Shown: one piece after another, positions 62,721-64,000 of the stretch
How the letters are laid out: each line of letters begins with the position of its first letter
Position numbering within the stretch: the stretch's first letter is position 1
Assembly (NCBI GenBank): GCA_951640165.1
Contig: OX621245.1
Location: forward strand, 23,552,330-23,616,329
Length of the DNA stretch: 64,000 bases
Direction: 5' to 3'
Source: Pseudoips prasinana
Lineage: Eukaryota; Arthropoda; Insecta; Lepidoptera; Nolidae
The notes under the pieces: generated by a model
Seen by the model: only the letters and a program-made list of their open reading frames with translations
Told to the model about the DNA's origin: nothing
The model's database searches: none
Translations under genes and position numbers: made by a program

Positions 62721-64000
62721 TTAGGTCTTTACCTATGAAATTGCCGTTCTGCAGTACTGGCCATTTCAAATCAAAATAATTTTTGTTTGGCTAAGAATTC
62801 TAATTTCAAATTAATTTTATTTTAAAAACATGGATTCTTTTTTCCAAAAGTAGTCATTTCTTTATTGATTAGTGTTACATTTTCATCGCATTTCAATCTT
62901 TTTCGTCATCATGGATACGTTAAAAATTCGAGTAATTATGGAATATGAGTACCGTCGTGGCAGCAACGCGGCACAAGCGGCACGCAACATCAACGACGTT
63001 TACGGAGCTAACACTACAAACCAACGCACCACCTGTTATTGGTTTGCTCGCTTCCGTTCTGGAAATTTCGACCTGAAAAATGAACCTCGCGGTCGTCCGA
63101 AGACTTTGGTCGACAATGACGAATTAAAGGCGGTTGTGGAAGCTGATGATACACAATCTACGGCTGAATTAGCAGCAGCTTTCGACGTTAGCGTCAAAAC
63201 AATATTGGTCCATTTGCGTCAAATTGGCAAGGTAAAAAAGCTTGACAAATGGGTGCCCCACGAACTCAATGATCGCCAGCGCGAAGTACGCGTCGAGACG
63301 TGCCTTGCACTGCTCAACAGACACACAAATGAAGGAATTTTGAACCGCATTGTTACCTGCGATGAAAAATGGATTCTGTTTGATAACCGCAAGCGCTCAG
63401 CAAGTTGGTTGGATCCTGGTTCAGCACCTAAACAATGCCCTAAACGAAAACTTACCCCTAGAAAAGTGATGGTCACTGTTTGGTGGTCTAGCGCCGGTGT
63501 GATTCATCACAGCTTCTTACCAAACGGGGTGAGCATTACTGCAGATGTGTACTGTGAAGAACTGAGCACAGTGATGGAGAAGCTGGCGCATCTCCAACCA
63601 GCATTGGTCAATCGCTCGTCTCCGCTGCTCCTGCACGACAACGCGCGACCTCATACTGCACAGCAGACGGTCTCCAAGTTGCAAGAACTGGGGTTGGAAG
63701 CTCTCCGTCATCCGCCCTACTCACCAGACCTTGCGCCTACAGACTACTACTTTTTCCAGAATTTGGATAACTTCTTGGCGGGAAAAAAATTCAATACCCG
63801 AGAGGCAGTACAAAATGCCTTTGAAGAATTTGTTGCCTCCCGTCCAGCTGATTTCTTTAAGAAGGGCATCAATAAACTGCCACTGCGATGGCAAAGATGC
63901 ATTGATTGCATGGGTGATTACTTCGATTAATACAAATAAAAAAATTCATGAAAAAAATTCGTTTAAATTTTTTCATACAAAACGGCAATTTCATAGGTAA
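62721..64000 (+). mobile_element. Mariner transposon, intact, running off the window end
   Basis: Begins TTAGGTCTTTACCTATGAAA next to TA (62719-62720). The window ends AACGGCAATTTCATAGGTAA, the inverse of the left end minus its last eight bases, so about 8 bp of the element lie outside. Estimated length about 1.29 kb. Confidence 0.93.
62911..63930 (+). CDS. Mariner transposase, intact DD34D
   Basis: 339 residues; start chosen at ATG 62911 (MDTLKIRVIMEYEYRRG), the usual mariner N-terminus, rather than a longer non-ATG extension. Two N-terminal helix-turn-helix regions (about 5-50 and 82-112) bind the inverted ends, linked by GRPK (61-64). WVPHEL (114-119) is the mariner linker motif. Catalytic acidic residues are D151 in TCDEKW, D243 in LHDNARPHTA and D278 in YSPDLAPTDYYFF, with exactly 34 residues between the last two: the mariner DD34D triad. 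It cuts and pastes the element into TA sites in the nucleus. No stop or frameshift, so activity is plausible. Subfamily not assigned. Confidence 0.95.
   Translation: MDTLKIRVIMEYEYRRGSNAAQAARNINDVYGANTTNQRTTCYWFARFRSGNFDLKNEPRGRPKTLVDNDELKAVVEADDTQSTAELAAAFDVSVKTILVHLRQIGKVKKLDKWVPHELNDRQREVRVETCLALLNRHTNEGILNRIVTCDEKWILFDNRKRSASWLDPGSAPKQCPKRKLTPRKVMVTVWWSSAGVIHHSFLPNGVSITADVYCEELSTVMEKLAHLQPALVNRSSPLLLHDNARPHTAQQTVSKLQELGLEALRHPPYSPDLAPTDYYFFQNLDNFLAGKKFNTREAVQNAFEEFVASRPADFFKKGINKLPLRWQRCIDCMGDYFD

Overview
The window looks like nuclear DNA of a moth or butterfly (Lepidoptera). It is AT-rich with no operons or bacterial signals. It is dominated by repeat families I know from lepidopteran genomes: RTE LINE 3' ends reading 'QQWTSFG' with a CAT/ATG tail, short Helitrons ending CTAG, tRNA-derived SINEs with a shared 3' tail, and the 'GGTTCCGTAG...GGCCGG' dispersed repeat. 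These assignments come from recalled family features, not from a search.

Only one convincing host gene is visible: a three-exon minus-strand gene at 7375-12730. It encodes a 144-residue, cysteine-free, acidic protein with a signal peptide, and has a TATA box and two overlapping poly(A) signals. Its 4-kb second intron is packed with transposons.

Layout. 1-2.6 kb: an array of GGTTCCG repeats. 3.6-6.9 kb: nested hAT, RTE, CR1/jockey-like LINE, SINE and Helitron insertions. 7.4-12.8 kb: the host gene. 13-21 kb: an inverted pair of 400-bp TA-flanked MITEs, one with a truncated R1-like LINE; a 108-bp minisatellite; a Helitron split by a Harbinger-like MITE. 21.3-26.8 kb: a BEL/Pao LTR element with identical LTRs, an intact gag-protease ORF and a gutted pol. 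27-41 kb: SINE/MITE/Helitron mosaic with an unusual concentration of short near-perfect hairpins and a tandem Helitron trimer inside a SINE. 41.4-46.35 kb: a nearly full-length two-ORF LINE with three frameshifts. 46.35-53.6 kb: two damaged R4/Dong-like LINEs with a restriction-like endonuclease. 52.8 kb-end: a very recent tandem duplication with a 6,232-bp period, whose second copy carries an intact mariner that runs off the window end.

The genes do not form a pathway. The window is mainly a stratigraphic record of transposition: nested insertions give empty sites and target-site duplications (TA, TTA, 5 bp, 8 bp, 14 bp, A^T) that identify several superfamilies directly from the sequence.
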